A stretch of DNA of 24,025 bases from a virus. The stretch covers positions 1 to 24,025 of the IMG/VR virus record IMGVR_UViG_3300001353_000022; one strand, 5' to 3'. Of this stretch, positions 5,248-12,574 are shown piece after piece. Position 1 is the stretch's first letter, and every line of letters starts with the position of its first letter. Below the pieces are notes generated by a model. The model made no database searches. It saw nothing but the letters and a program-made list of their open reading frames with translations, and was not told the DNA's origin. The translations under genes and the position numbers were made by a program.

Positions 5248-7344
5248 ATGAAACTATCATCAACACAACAAACACTAGATACATCCATACCGTCAGCAGC
5301 AGAATTCGGCATAGAAGAGTCTGATCTGTCCCACATCATGGGCATATTAAGATCACAAATATACTCTGACAAACTACTCGCAGTCATACGCGAATACTCA
5401 ACCAATGCACGTGATGCTAACATAGAAGCTGGCAACGAACATCGCCCAATACATGTAGAAACACCAACACGCACGTCACCTCAACTACAATTCCGTGACT
5501 ACGGTAACGGTCTTACCGACGAACAAGTTACATCACTATATGTAAAGTACGGTGCAAGCACCAAACGATCATCCAATGATTACACTGGTTGCTTAGGTAT
5601 TGGTTGCAAAGCAGCATTTGCTTACGGTGACTCATTCACAATCACAAGCTACACATTAGATACTATAACTACCTGGTTAGCACGTATTGACGAATCAAAG
5701 CGTGGCACCGTCAGCCTAGTAAGCCGTCTACCTAATCACACCGAACCAACAGGTGTAAATATATCAGTAACAATAAAGTACGACGACTTCGAGACATGCG
5801 AATCCAAGATAAGAACATTCTTTAAGTACTGGAAATCAGATGTCACATCTAACCTCAGCGATACGTTAACAGAGCTAACACCTCATCACTCAACAGATGA
5901 CTGGGCCATTGCTAATCATCAGACTGAACGACGCATCAACGCTTACAACCATCGCGGTGCAGCAACTGTTGTCATGGGCAACATCGCATACCCAGTACCA
6001 TCAGCAGAATTCAAAGACAACAACATACACGGACTATCATTGATATATCACGACAATGTAATATTCTATGCTCCACTTGGTTCTCTTGACATAGCAGCTA
6101 ACCGTGAAGCATTAGAGCTAACCGATCGAACAAAGACAGGTATCACAAGCCTAGCTAACAACATGATGTTAGATCTAACAACAATGCTAGAAGATACAGT
6201 CTCATCACAACCAACGCGCATTCTTGCATCAATCAAGTCATCACTATTCGAAAATAGTCTTGGCACATCACTCAACCGAGCGATCGCAAGCAATGCTAGC
6301 TGGAAAGGACAAAAGCTAATACGTACAATCAGCCTAACGAACAAAAAGAAAGCAGTAATACACAAACGTCAAAGATCCTGGAGAAGTACTGACAATGAAG
6401 ACCGTAATATACGAGAGAAAGATGTGAGCATGATCACGTTAGATGACAATCTAACAATATGTGTAACTGACAACACAATCAGTGAAGCAAACTCAACACG
6501 CAGAGTCAGAACACTACAAGCAGCAAGTCTCTACAACAGATCCAAACAGTTCGTAGTAATACAACGCGAACACTTATCAGACGTTGAACCAGTACTACAA
6601 CCAGCAGACTACACAGACCTGTTGACTATCGATCCGCTCAAGCCTACACGCACTATCATTACGAAAGCAGCAGGCAATAAGTCAAAGCAAGTAAAAATCA
6701 ATGTGTGCACGCTTAAGCCTAACAGCCTAAAGTCAGCTCGCTTATCCAAAGAATGTGAGCCTGAAGCAATGGACGACGGACGCTTCGTATATGTACCACT
6801 CGATCGATTCGATTGGGATGGGCATCCAGATCGCTTAGCTAATCTAAGTTGGATCCAAGCCGCAATAAAGTCTATCAACGATAACACATCCATAACCATA
6901 CATGGTGTAAAGAAACACCACATATCAAAGTTAGGTGACAATTGGATCACGCTAGACATGTTCTTCAAAGAGAAACTTGATCAAGCAATCAAAGAAAGAC
7001 CGGCCTACTACAAAAGCAAAGCCGATGAATATGAGTGCTGGGAAAAAGATACAAATGGCTTCTTCCCCGATCTATTGATCATGTCCAAAGTCAAAGACAA
7101 GACCATAGCCTATCAAGCACAAACACTATCCAACGCAGGCCATACAGGTGGAGCAAGTGAGTTACAAGTAGGCTCATTCCTGGGCGTGTACACAAACAAA
7201 TCAACTATCATCAAAGATATAAAGAAAACACTAGCCAAGTATCCACTACTACAAGTCATATCAACTGGTTACTACTGCTCACTAAGCAACGATGACATAG
7301 CCAAAGCCGTCACACACTACATCAAACAAAACAAATCCAAATAA
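5248..7344 (+). CDS. rIIA-like GHKL ATPase-domain protein
   Basis: The product from ATG 5248 is 698 aa. The N-terminal 140 residues have the GHKL ATPase boxes: E49-x3-N53-A-R-D (N box, REYSTNARDA), DYGNG at 84-88 (G1 box) and GIGCK at 117-121 (G2 box). VKYGASTKR (99-107) lies between the G1 and G2 boxes as in rIIA-like proteins. The rest is a long helical and beta-rich tail without motifs I can name. T4 rIIA is the named relative, and the neighbouring rIIB-like gene supports the call. Here the rIIB-like gene comes first, the reverse of T4. The next gene starts one base after the stop. Confidence 0.8.
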   Translation: MKLSSTQQTLDTSIPSAAEFGIEESDLSHIMGILRSQIYSDKLLAVIREYSTNARDANIEAGNEHRPIHVETPTRTSPQLQFRDYGNGLTDEQVTSLYVKYGASTKRSSNDYTGCLGIGCKAAFAYGDSFTITSYTLDTITTWLARIDESKRGTVSLVSRLPNHTEPTGVNISVTIKYDDFETCESKIRTFFKYWKSDVTSNLSDTLTELTPHHSTDDWAIANHQTERRINAYNHRGAATVVMGNIAYPVPSAEFKDNNIHGLSLIYHDNVIFYAPLGSLDIAANREALELTDRTKTGITSLANNMMLDLTTMLEDTVSSQPTRILASIKSSLFENSLGTSLNRAIASNASWKGQKLIRTISLTNKKKAVIHKRQRSWRSTDNEDRNIREKDVSMITLDDNLTICVTDNTISEANSTRRVRTLQAASLYNRSKQFVVIQREHLSDVEPVLQPADYTDLLTIDPLKPTRTIITKAAGNKSKQVKINVCTLKPNSLKSARLSKECEPEAMDDGRFVYVPLDRFDWDGHPDRLANLSWIQAAIKSINDNTSITIHGVKKHHISKLGDNWITLDMFFKEKLDQAIKERPAYYKSKADEYECWEKDTNGFFPDLLIMSKVKDKTIAYQAQTLSNAGHTGGASELQVGSFLGVYTNKSTIIKDIKKTLAKYPLLQVISTGYYCSLSNDDIAKAVTHYIKQNKSK

Positions 7345-7345
7345 C

Positions 7346-7735
7346 ATGAATATACTAACACCAGCACCAGTCACAGTTGCTAACCATCGCGGAGTAGCAA
7401 ACCACCATGTCACAAAACGATACAATATCAAAACCTTCAAGGCTAGCGCCCTTGTCGCTGAACTACCTATTGGAGTTACAGTCAAACATAGGTACAACGG
7501 CATTGAATACCGATACAATGTACCAGTCAAAAACCCACTACATCAATATTCACAAGTATCAACTATGACACTCTGGGTAAACAAAGCTCAACACATTGAA
7601 GCATCAGGCTGGGTATACAGAAAAGAAGACCTAGAGCTATTCATGGATACATTCCATCTAATCCACCCAATCATGAAACAGCTATTCGGCCATCGTGCCC
7701 ACGATCCTCAAACAGGTCACCTAATGGCAGCCTAA
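7346..7735 (+). CDS. Hypothetical protein, 129 aa
   Basis: The start ATG lies one base after the rIIA-like stop, so translation is probably coupled. The product has a V/A/H-rich N-terminus, a basic beta-like middle (VTVKHRYNGIEYRYNVPVK) and a helical C-terminal part (DLELFMDTFHLIHPIMKQLF). No known motif is visible. It is the last gene of the left module; a strong terminator begins eight bases after its stop. It may be part of the rII-like unit, but no function can be assigned. Confidence 0.65.
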   Translation: MNILTPAPVTVANHRGVANHHVTKRYNIKTFKASALVAELPIGVTVKHRYNGIEYRYNVPVKNPLHQYSQVSTMTLWVNKAQHIEASGWVYRKEDLELFMDTFHLIHPIMKQLFGHRAHDPQTGHLMAA

Positions 7736-7742
7736 CACAGAC

Positions 7743-7784
7743 AAGTCCTCGTCAGTCTAACCCACTGGCGAGGGCTTATCTTTT
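7743..7784 (+). terminator. Rho-independent terminator closing the left module
   Basis: AAGTCCTCGTCAGT (7743-7756) pairs with ACTGGCGAGGGCTT (7764-7777), a 14-bp stem with two G-U pairs and a seven-base loop. ATCTTTT follows. It is the strongest hairpin in the left half. Confidence 0.85.
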
Positions 7785-7816
7785 GCTCTAAGTTCCAATC
7801 CTCCAGGGAACTATCA
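7782..7816 (+). repeat. Post-terminator repeat, copy A (TTTGCTcTAAGTTCCA ... ACTATCA)
   Basis: TTTGCTCTAAGTTCCA (7782-7797) and, 12 bases on, ACTATCA (7810-7816) recur after the next terminator at 8249-8281 with one mismatch in the first block. The copies begin in the T tracts of the two terminators. It may be a phage promoter or operator that restarts transcription behind each terminator. No clear sigma-70 -35/-10 pair is visible. Confidence 0.5.
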
Positions 7817-7868
7817 TACAGGCTTACGTATTTAAAGGAAGTTTGTTGTCACATTTTCAATTTGTGTA

Positions 7869-8189
7869 ATGAGCATGAAAGAAGCAATCGCGCGCCTGAA
7901 GGCGCAAAGCGTTAGAACGTCCGGTGATGATCCCATCGCCGTTGTCTCCGATATCAGAGTATCGGATCCTTACTACGAAGCCGTAGTTAAGAGTAAAGGA
8001 GCACGTGGCACAGCCGCGTTCACCATCAAAGCGGGTGGCAAAAGCCGCACCGTGTTTGGTAAATCATACGTCCTTTCGGACGATATGGAAGTAGGACAGA
8101 ACGTAGTAGTTGCTGTCATAATTCTTCCCAAGAAGGGTGACCTTCCTGCGAAGCCTTGGGTTAACGCCGTAACGAAAGTTGACGGATGA
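7869..8189 (+). CDS. Isolated small hypothetical protein, 106 aa
   Basis: The product starts MSMKEAIARLKAQSV, a short amphipathic helix. A beta-rich body follows with SDPYYEAVVKSKGARGTAAF, KAGGKSRTVFGKSYVLSD and NVVVAVIILPKKGDLP. I do not recognise a family; the size and strand-rich pattern would suit a small OB-like or barrel protein, but that is a guess. Two ATGs (7869 and 7875) are possible starts, and neither has a Shine-Dalgarno sequence. Terminators on both sides make it a single-gene unit, and the second terminator overlaps its stop codon. Its codon use is more GC-balanced than its left neighbours, which fits separate regulation and perhaps high expression. Confidence 0.7.
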   Translation: MSMKEAIARLKAQSVRTSGDDPIAVVSDIRVSDPYYEAVVKSKGARGTAAFTIKAGGKSRTVFGKSYVLSDDMEVGQNVVVAVIILPKKGDLPAKPWVNAVTKVDG

Positions 8190-8251
8190 GTGCACGATGC
8201 CATGGGCATCTCGGGCAGTCGGCTAGCGCCGGCTGCTCGCACTCTTTTTTT
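8188..8251 (+). terminator. Branched Rho-independent terminator overlapping a stop codon
   Basis: The outer stem GAGTGC (8188-8193) / GCACTC (8239-8244) encloses two hairpins. These are GATGCC-ATG-GGCATC (8196-8210) and GCAGTCGGC-TAGC-GCCGGCTGC (8215-8236). Seven T follow (8245-8251). It can fold as a three-way junction. The first bases of the outer stem are the last two of the TGA stop of the upstream gene. Confidence 0.75.
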
Positions 8252-8281
8252 GCTGTAAGTTCCAGAAGTACCTTACTATCA
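8249..8281 (+). repeat. Post-terminator repeat, copy B (TTTGCTgTAAGTTCCA ... ACTATCA)
   Basis: TTTGCTGTAAGTTCCA (8249-8264), then ten bases, then ACTATCA (8275-8281). It matches the copy at 7782-7816 at 15 of 16 positions in the first block and all seven in the second. CTATCA also follows the T tract of the terminator at 248-312 (313-318), so the short block may be common to all three. Confidence 0.5.
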
Positions 8282-8331
8282 CGTCACCTTGACTTACCCC
8301 ATCCACGCAAAGTATCGTCCAACCAGACTCT

Positions 8332-8357
8332 CAGGGAAAGGGTGCCCCTTTCTCCTG
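8332..8357. other. Hairpin in the junction, no T tract
   Basis: CAGG-GAAAGGG-TGC-CCCTTTC-T-CCTG: an 11-bp stem with a three-base loop and one bulged T. AACCG, not a T run, follows. It may be a protein-binding or RNA structural element. Confidence 0.5.
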
Positions 8358-8601
8358 AACCGTTAACTGGATATACAATCCTGTGCGTTGCATGTGCTAA
8401 CTCGCTGATCACCAGCCACTTACCAACTCGGATACGCAGGAGCGTCCCGACTTAGTAACTGACTAGTGCCCGAATGCCGACTGTGACAGCACCCCCACCC
8501 TCTGGGCGGTACCACTATCACTACCAGTCGACATCGGCTATCAATCACAGAAATAAACAAGGGATTGTTTGGCGGAAGGCCCCCCATCCGGTGGTGGGGT
8601 G

Positions 8602-8618
8602 GGTACCAAAAAGGTACC
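8602..8618. other. Repeated palindrome GGTACC-AAAAA-GGTACC
   Basis: Two GGTACC palindromes separated by five A, ten bases before ATG 8629. As DNA they form a direct and inverted repeat; as RNA, a six-bp hairpin with an A5 loop. It could act as an operator or as a translational control hairpin for the lipoprotein gene. Confidence 0.4.
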
Positions 8619-8628
8619 ATGTACGCAA

Positions 8629-8775
8629 ATGAGGACTCCTTTGCTCATATTATTATTTACAATTGCCGGATGCGAAACCACCCGAAACCACCATTATTAC
8701 TACCACTACGAGCATAAGTTCGTACCAATAGAAAATCCTACACATGACGGTAAAGACCTCAGTAAAAAAGCTTAG
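8629..8775 (+). CDS. Small His/Tyr-rich lipoprotein, 48 aa
   Basis: From ATG 8629 the product begins MRTPLLILLFTIAGC, a short lipoprotein signal peptide with lipobox IAGC and acylation site Cys15. The mature part is only 34 residues, with a striking NHHYYYHYEHK cluster (20-30). A TTG at 8569 in the same frame would add a Gly/Pro-rich leader that disrupts the signal, so I prefer 8629. It overlaps the next gene by 32 bp. Phage lipoproteins of this size are often outer-membrane spanin subunits or superinfection-exclusion factors. This one lacks the Pro-rich tail of Rz1. The lipoprotein call is firm; the role is open. Confidence 0.6.
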   Translation: MRTPLLILLFTIAGCETTRNHHYYYHYEHKFVPIENPTHDGKDLSKKA

Positions 8776-9139
8776 AGACGACATTCACAACTTTATTGAA
8801 GATGACGATTTCAATAATGCTGTCGCAGCATTGAGAGAAGGACTAAAAGCGAAACATACAGTTCGTCAAAGTCGTGCAGACGGAGAACGCGGAGTTGAAT
8901 ACACAGAAAAACCCTGCCACACGACCCGACTAAACGCAGCGAAACTCATGCTTGAGTATGGATTTGGTAAACCGGCCACTCGCGCAGAGATTAGCATAAC
9001 CGATGACACATCAAAATCAGCTTCGCCAGCAGAAATTATGGCTAGAATACACTCCGCAGGGAGTCAAATTAGCCAAATTATAGACGTTTACGCAGAATCT
9101 GTAAAAGAAGCTCCTTTAGAGATATCAAATCATGAGTAA
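8744..9139 (+). CDS. terS: Probable terminase small subunit
   Basis: The product is 131 aa. The N-terminal half is helical (FNNAVAALREGLKAKHTV). The pattern CHTTRLNAAKLMLEYGFGKPA (residues 58-78) recalls the (D)-x-x-x-R-x-x-A-x-x-L-x-x-x-x-G-x-x-P block seen in many phage small terminases. The acidic/Ser-rich C-terminal part (ISITDDTSKSASPAEIMARI) could be the oligomer or large-subunit contact. Small terminases recognise the packaging site and recruit the large subunit. The call rests on this pattern, the size and the large terminase 1.6 kb downstream in the same coupled chain. It is not certain, because four genes lie between. Confidence 0.5.
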   Translation: MTVKTSVKKLRDDIHNFIEDDDFNNAVAALREGLKAKHTVRQSRADGERGVEYTEKPCHTTRLNAAKLMLEYGFGKPATRAEISITDDTSKSASPAEIMARIHSAGSQISQIIDVYAESVKEAPLEISNHE

Positions 9140-9386
9140 AAAAGTAAATTATCAAGATTTTTTAAAATCTGTCGCGGACGGTAAGGTAAAAACCGCTTCA
9201 GACAGCCTAAATCACACCGCACGTAAGAAACACCCTAAAAAGAAGAAGACTTTAGACGAGCCAGCTCCTTCATCGGGAAAACCCTACGGATATTTTGAGA
9301 TGAAAGGCAAACGGTACCAGAACAACGGAAATGGCTGGAAAGAACTAACTAAAAAAGGCCCTAAAAGTATAGATAAAGCACTATGA
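9132..9386 (+). CDS. Small Lys-rich hypothetical protein, 84 aa
   Basis: ATG 9132 overlaps the previous stop by eight bases. The product is very basic, with KKHPKKKKTLDEPAPSS in the middle (32-48), then KPYGYFEMKGKRYQNNGNGW (50-69), an aromatic and polar stretch. I do not recognise a family. The K-rich centre may contact nucleic acid; that is inference from charge only. It is coupled to the next gene by an ATGA overlap. Confidence 0.6.
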   Translation: MSKKVNYQDFLKSVADGKVKTASDSLNHTARKKHPKKKKTLDEPAPSSGKPYGYFEMKGKRYQNNGNGWKELTKKGPKSIDKAL

Positions 9387-9574
9387 AAAAGACAAATGAT
9401 CCCTCCGAAATGTTTGAACACGAACTTTCCGCTGTCTTTGTGCGGTGGTGGGAAGAGTCAGACTTAGATGAAATTGAGATGTCTGATATTGCGGTAGGTG
9501 TCATAGAGAGATTCTGTGACACTTCTGTTGAATTTGAAAGCGATATAGATCTCAGCGACATAGACGATGATTGA
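9383..9574 (+). CDS. Small acidic hypothetical protein, 63 aa
   Basis: The product is strongly acidic (EESDLDEIEMSDI, then EFESDIDLSDIDDD to the end) with an aromatic patch AVFVRWWEESD (17-27). It follows a very basic small protein in the same coupled chain, and the two could interact through charge. No family is recognised. Its ATG overlaps the upstream stop by four bases; its own end overlaps the methyltransferase start by eight. Confidence 0.6.
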   Translation: MKKTNDPSEMFEHELSAVFVRWWEESDLDEIEMSDIAVGVIERFCDTSVEFESDIDLSDIDDD

Positions 9575-10115
9575 TCTAAAAACAGAAAGGATGGTTGGTA
9601 AAGGCCCAGGAGGGTCTAAAACCTTTACGGGTTTTCAGCCAAACTATCTATTTGGCCTAGATGACTTATGCCAAAAGTTTGTATATCCATCGTGCCGTGT
9701 TCTTGAGATTGGGTGTAATAGGGGAGTTAGTACAGAGTTGTTCGCCAGCTACGCCCGTAGCGTCACGGCAGTCGACATAAAACTAAAGCCTAGAATGGAA
9801 GACCTGCTAGAAAGAACCTCAAACATTAAGTTTGTTGAATCTTTTTCAAAAGATTACCTCAATCGACTAGTTGAAGGAGACTTTGACCTAGTATATTTAG
9901 ACGGCGACCATTCACATAAGACTGTAGTAAAAGAGCTTCGCCTAGTGCTCACACGATTAAAAAGAGGCTTTATACTGGCAGGGCACGACATGTACCCGAG
10001 CACCAGAAAGCAATCGCAAGTCCAAAAAGCAGTACACGAAGTTTTACCAGGAATTCATGAAGGGGACCTAATTATTCATAGATTTTCTGACAGCTCTTGG
10101 GCTGTAGCAATTTAA
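9567..10115 (+). CDS. Class I SAM-dependent methyltransferase (Methyltransf_24-like)
   Basis: The 182-aa product has the Rossmann methyltransferase motifs in order. Motif I is EIGCNRG (47-53), the acidic end of strand 2 is D70 (TAVDIK), and YLDGDHSH (110-117) resembles motif IV of the Methyltransf_24 family. AGHDM (138-142) is the following strand end. Members of this family often methylate sugars or small molecules. No DNA-methyltransferase DPPY/NPPY motif is seen. It sits between the terminase subunit genes and directly before an SGNH-like hydrolase, so a joint role in modifying a glycan or capsid decoration is possible. The substrate is unknown. Confidence 0.75.
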   Translation: MIDLKTERMVGKGPGGSKTFTGFQPNYLFGLDDLCQKFVYPSCRVLEIGCNRGVSTELFASYARSVTAVDIKLKPRMEDLLERTSNIKFVESFSKDYLNRLVEGDFDLVYLDGDHSHKTVVKELRLVLTRLKRGFILAGHDMYPSTRKQSQVQKAVHEVLPGIHEGDLIIHRFSDSSWAVAI

Positions 10116-10116
10116 T

Positions 10117-10791
10117 ATGACCAAAGTGCTTTTCTTCGGCGACTCCCATACTCGGTGCTACATAAGCAAGGGAGCTGACCTTGTTCAGGAAGAACTTGAT
10201 TTTACGACATGTGTAGTAGATGGGGCAACCGCCCAGGGTGCTGTAAATCCGCACTCTAAGACGAAAGCACTCTCTAGCTATCGTGCAGTTCTCAAAAAGA
10301 GAATTAATGAGGCTTTCGATTACTTTGGGATAATGCTAGGCGAAGTAGATTGCGGTTTTGTAATCTGGCACCGCGCCAAGAAGTATAAAAAAACTGTAAG
10401 CTCCCAGATAGATTTAGCAGTGGGAAATCTTGAGACATTCTTAAACGAGGATGTAGAGAAAAACTTTACAAAAAAGCAAATAGTTGTCGTTGGGGCCACC
10501 CTCCCAACTATTCAAGACAACGCGGATATAAAAGTATTAAAGGGTGCGAGAGGCTCAGTTACCGCTAACCTAAGCCAAAGAATGAATTGCACTTTTAGGT
10601 ACAATGAAAAGCTCAAGAAGATGGCTGAAAGTAACGGATATAGATACTTTGATGTATCCGAGGAGACATTAGATAAACCAAACAACCGAGTACACCCCCG
10701 ATTCCTAAGATCAGATCCCGAGGATCACCACTTTAACAGTAAAGCTGCGGGCCCTCTTTTTGCAGATAAGTTTAAAGAAGCTATACAATGA
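10117..10791 (+). CDS. SGNH/GDSL-like hydrolase
   Basis: The product is 224 aa. Block I is VLFFGDSHTR (4-13) with Ser10 as nucleophile. Gly39/Gly41 in DGATAQGAV fit block II. LGEVDCG (74-80) lies where block III is expected, but Asn is not conserved. The C-terminal DHHFN (203-207) in EDHHFNSKAAGPLFADKF matches block V, with an Asp-His pair for the triad. Such enzymes are esterases or acetyl-hydrolases, often acting on cell-wall or capsule sugars. No signal peptide is visible, so it is cytoplasmic or carried in the virion. It starts one base after the methyltransferase stop and overlaps the large terminase by four bases (ATGA). Confidence 0.65.
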   Translation: MTKVLFFGDSHTRCYISKGADLVQEELDFTTCVVDGATAQGAVNPHSKTKALSSYRAVLKKRINEAFDYFGIMLGEVDCGFVIWHRAKKYKKTVSSQIDLAVGNLETFLNEDVEKNFTKKQIVVVGATLPTIQDNADIKVLKGARGSVTANLSQRMNCTFRYNEKLKKMAESNGYRYFDVSEETLDKPNNRVHPRFLRSDPEDHHFNSKAAGPLFADKFKEAIQ

Positions 10792-12551
10792 CCGATAACA
10801 CTGACCAACTAGAAGACCTAATAAGAATTGACCCTGAAGTTTGGTTTAGCACTTTTGCGGTAATCAAAGACAAGCGGGGCAAGGACATAAAGCCTAAAGC
10901 TAACACCTTACAAAAAAGGATGTTTGCTCACTACAGAAAGTGTCAGCTTGAAGATGTTCCGTGTAAGATGATCATACTAAAGCCACGGCAAAAAGGAGCC
11001 TCGACTTGCGCCCAAGCACTAACGTACCACCACATGAGAAAACATGAAAGTCTATCGGGCTCCCTCATGGGGGATATTAGTGGCACCAGTGATAAGGTTT
11101 TTGAAATATACCGTCGGTACGCAGAGAATGACCTTTTCCCATGGGACGAAAGCGGAGGATCTTTAGCCGAGGGTGGAAACATGGTGGATCTAATTAAGCT
11201 CAAAAGTACCAGTGCATATGGAAAAGAAACTGCGGGTTCTAAGAACGCGGGAAGATCTGGAACAATCCAAGTAGGTAACATGACCGAGGTTGCATTCTGG
11301 CCTATGCAAGGAGAAAGAGACCCCGCACTCGGGTATCTTCAGTCTTTGTATGACGAAGATAACATTTCACTGGTAGTAGCTGACTCTACACCTAACGGGC
11401 CTGCTGGTTGGTTTTACCGAACCTGGGTACAGGACAATGAATGGGCGAAGATATTTGCTGCCTGGTTCGAATTTGAAGACTCAGTTATACCGTTTAAATC
11501 TGATGATGAGCTTAAAGAGTTCCAAAACACTCTAACCGCAGATGAAGAGTCTGAAATGGAGAGGTTTGACGTCACCTGGGAGAACATGCACTGGAGAAGA
11601 AGAGTTCTTCAAGACAAATGTAATGGGGATATCAGCAAGTTTAGACAGGAATACCCGTCCGATCCCGAAGAGTGTTTCTTAATGTCTTCTAGACCAAGGT
11701 TTCACACAAGCAACCTAAGTTTAATGACGAAAGCCGCAGAGCTAGAGAAACCAATTGTGGGTACTGTAGGAATACATCCCGATGGTAAACACGCTAGTTT
11801 TAAGCCAGACCGCGCGGGAAACTGGGTAGTATACGATCAGCCCGAATATGACTCCCGATATCTAGTATCCGTTGACACATGCACAGGGGAGGATCAGCAA
11901 TTACAAGGTTTAGCTGCGGATCCGGACTATCATTCAGTTCAAGTTTGGCGTGGGCCCTTTGAAGATCATCGCGGAACTTGGCGAGTACCTAAAATGGTAG
12001 CCCTACATCACTCTAGAATGGACATTGGTGTTCTTGCTCAAGAGGTAGAAGCGATAACCAGGTGGTACGGAAATGCTTTTGTAATACCTGAAATTAATAA
12101 CTCCGGTCTCGCTCTACTTAAATACCTATTGGAATCGGGATTGAGTGTGTATCGACGTAGGAAATTTAACGATGCGATGGGTATGGTAGAAAAAAGTTTT
12201 GGTTGGTCTACAGATAAGATAACCAGGAAGACGATCATAGATCATATGGCAGCAGAATTAGTAGATCAAAACTTTTACATACCCGATCTGGGAATCCTAA
12301 AAGAGCTAAAAACCTTTGTTATTAATGATAAGGGCAAACCTACGGCCGCACCTGGGCATCACGACGACCATGTTCTCGCCGCAGCTATTGCTTTGTACAA
12401 CATTGACACGGCAACAACATTTAAAGCTCCCCGTAAAAAAAATATATCTAACGCGATGCTTCGTAAAAACCCTGGGCTAATGTGCCCAGATGGGTTTAGC
12501 CGAGTCCCGTTAGGAGTCCTGAAGAAGAATTACAAGCGGTTGAAGCCTTAA
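10788..12551 (+). CDS. terL: Terminase large subunit
   Basis: The 587-aa product has the packaging-motor ATPase: KPRQKGAS (65-72) as the variant Walker A, TEVAFW (about 166-171) as Walker B with the catalytic Glu, and ADSTPNG (198-204) as motif III. The C-terminal RNase H-like nuclease has D363 (SVDTCTGED), E435 (PEINNSG) and D526/D527 (GHHDDHV). All three acidic positions of the headful-type nuclease are present. It translocates DNA into the procapsid and cuts the concatemer. The length is normal for the family. It overlaps the SGNH-like gene by four bases. The next gene starts 23 bp after its stop. Confidence 0.92.
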   Translation: MTDNTDQLEDLIRIDPEVWFSTFAVIKDKRGKDIKPKANTLQKRMFAHYRKCQLEDVPCKMIILKPRQKGASTCAQALTYHHMRKHESLSGSLMGDISGTSDKVFEIYRRYAENDLFPWDESGGSLAEGGNMVDLIKLKSTSAYGKETAGSKNAGRSGTIQVGNMTEVAFWPMQGERDPALGYLQSLYDEDNISLVVADSTPNGPAGWFYRTWVQDNEWAKIFAAWFEFEDSVIPFKSDDELKEFQNTLTADEESEMERFDVTWENMHWRRRVLQDKCNGDISKFRQEYPSDPEECFLMSSRPRFHTSNLSLMTKAAELEKPIVGTVGIHPDGKHASFKPDRAGNWVVYDQPEYDSRYLVSVDTCTGEDQQLQGLAADPDYHSVQVWRGPFEDHRGTWRVPKMVALHHSRMDIGVLAQEVEAITRWYGNAFVIPEINNSGLALLKYLLESGLSVYRRRKFNDAMGMVEKSFGWSTDKITRKTIIDHMAAELVDQNFYIPDLGILKELKTFVINDKGKPTAAPGHHDDHVLAAAIALYNIDTATTFKAPRKKNISNAMLRKNPGLMCPDGFSRVPLGVLKKNYKRLKP

Positions 12552-12574
12552 TTGACCGCAACTAGAGTCGTCAT

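Larger units (their letters stand above)
8252..8628. other. Non-coding junction between left and right modules
   Basis: I see no credible gene in this stretch. It lies where the + strand changes from C-rich to G-rich and just before the terminase genes. It contains hairpins at 8332-8357 and 8602-8618, a further ACTATCAC at about 8513-8520, and a GC-rich tract CCCCA...TGGGG (8582-8599). It could be a promoter/operator zone, a replication origin or a packaging site. No T tract follows the hairpins, so they are not simple terminators. Confidence 0.5.

Noticed and set aside
8186-8455. 89-aa + frame across the junction
   Set aside because: It runs through the branched terminator and a hairpin, has random-looking composition and no initiation context.
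8569-8628. TTG start for the lipoprotein gene
   Set aside because: It would place a Gly/Pro-rich leader before the lipoprotein signal; ATG 8629 gives a proper signal peptide.
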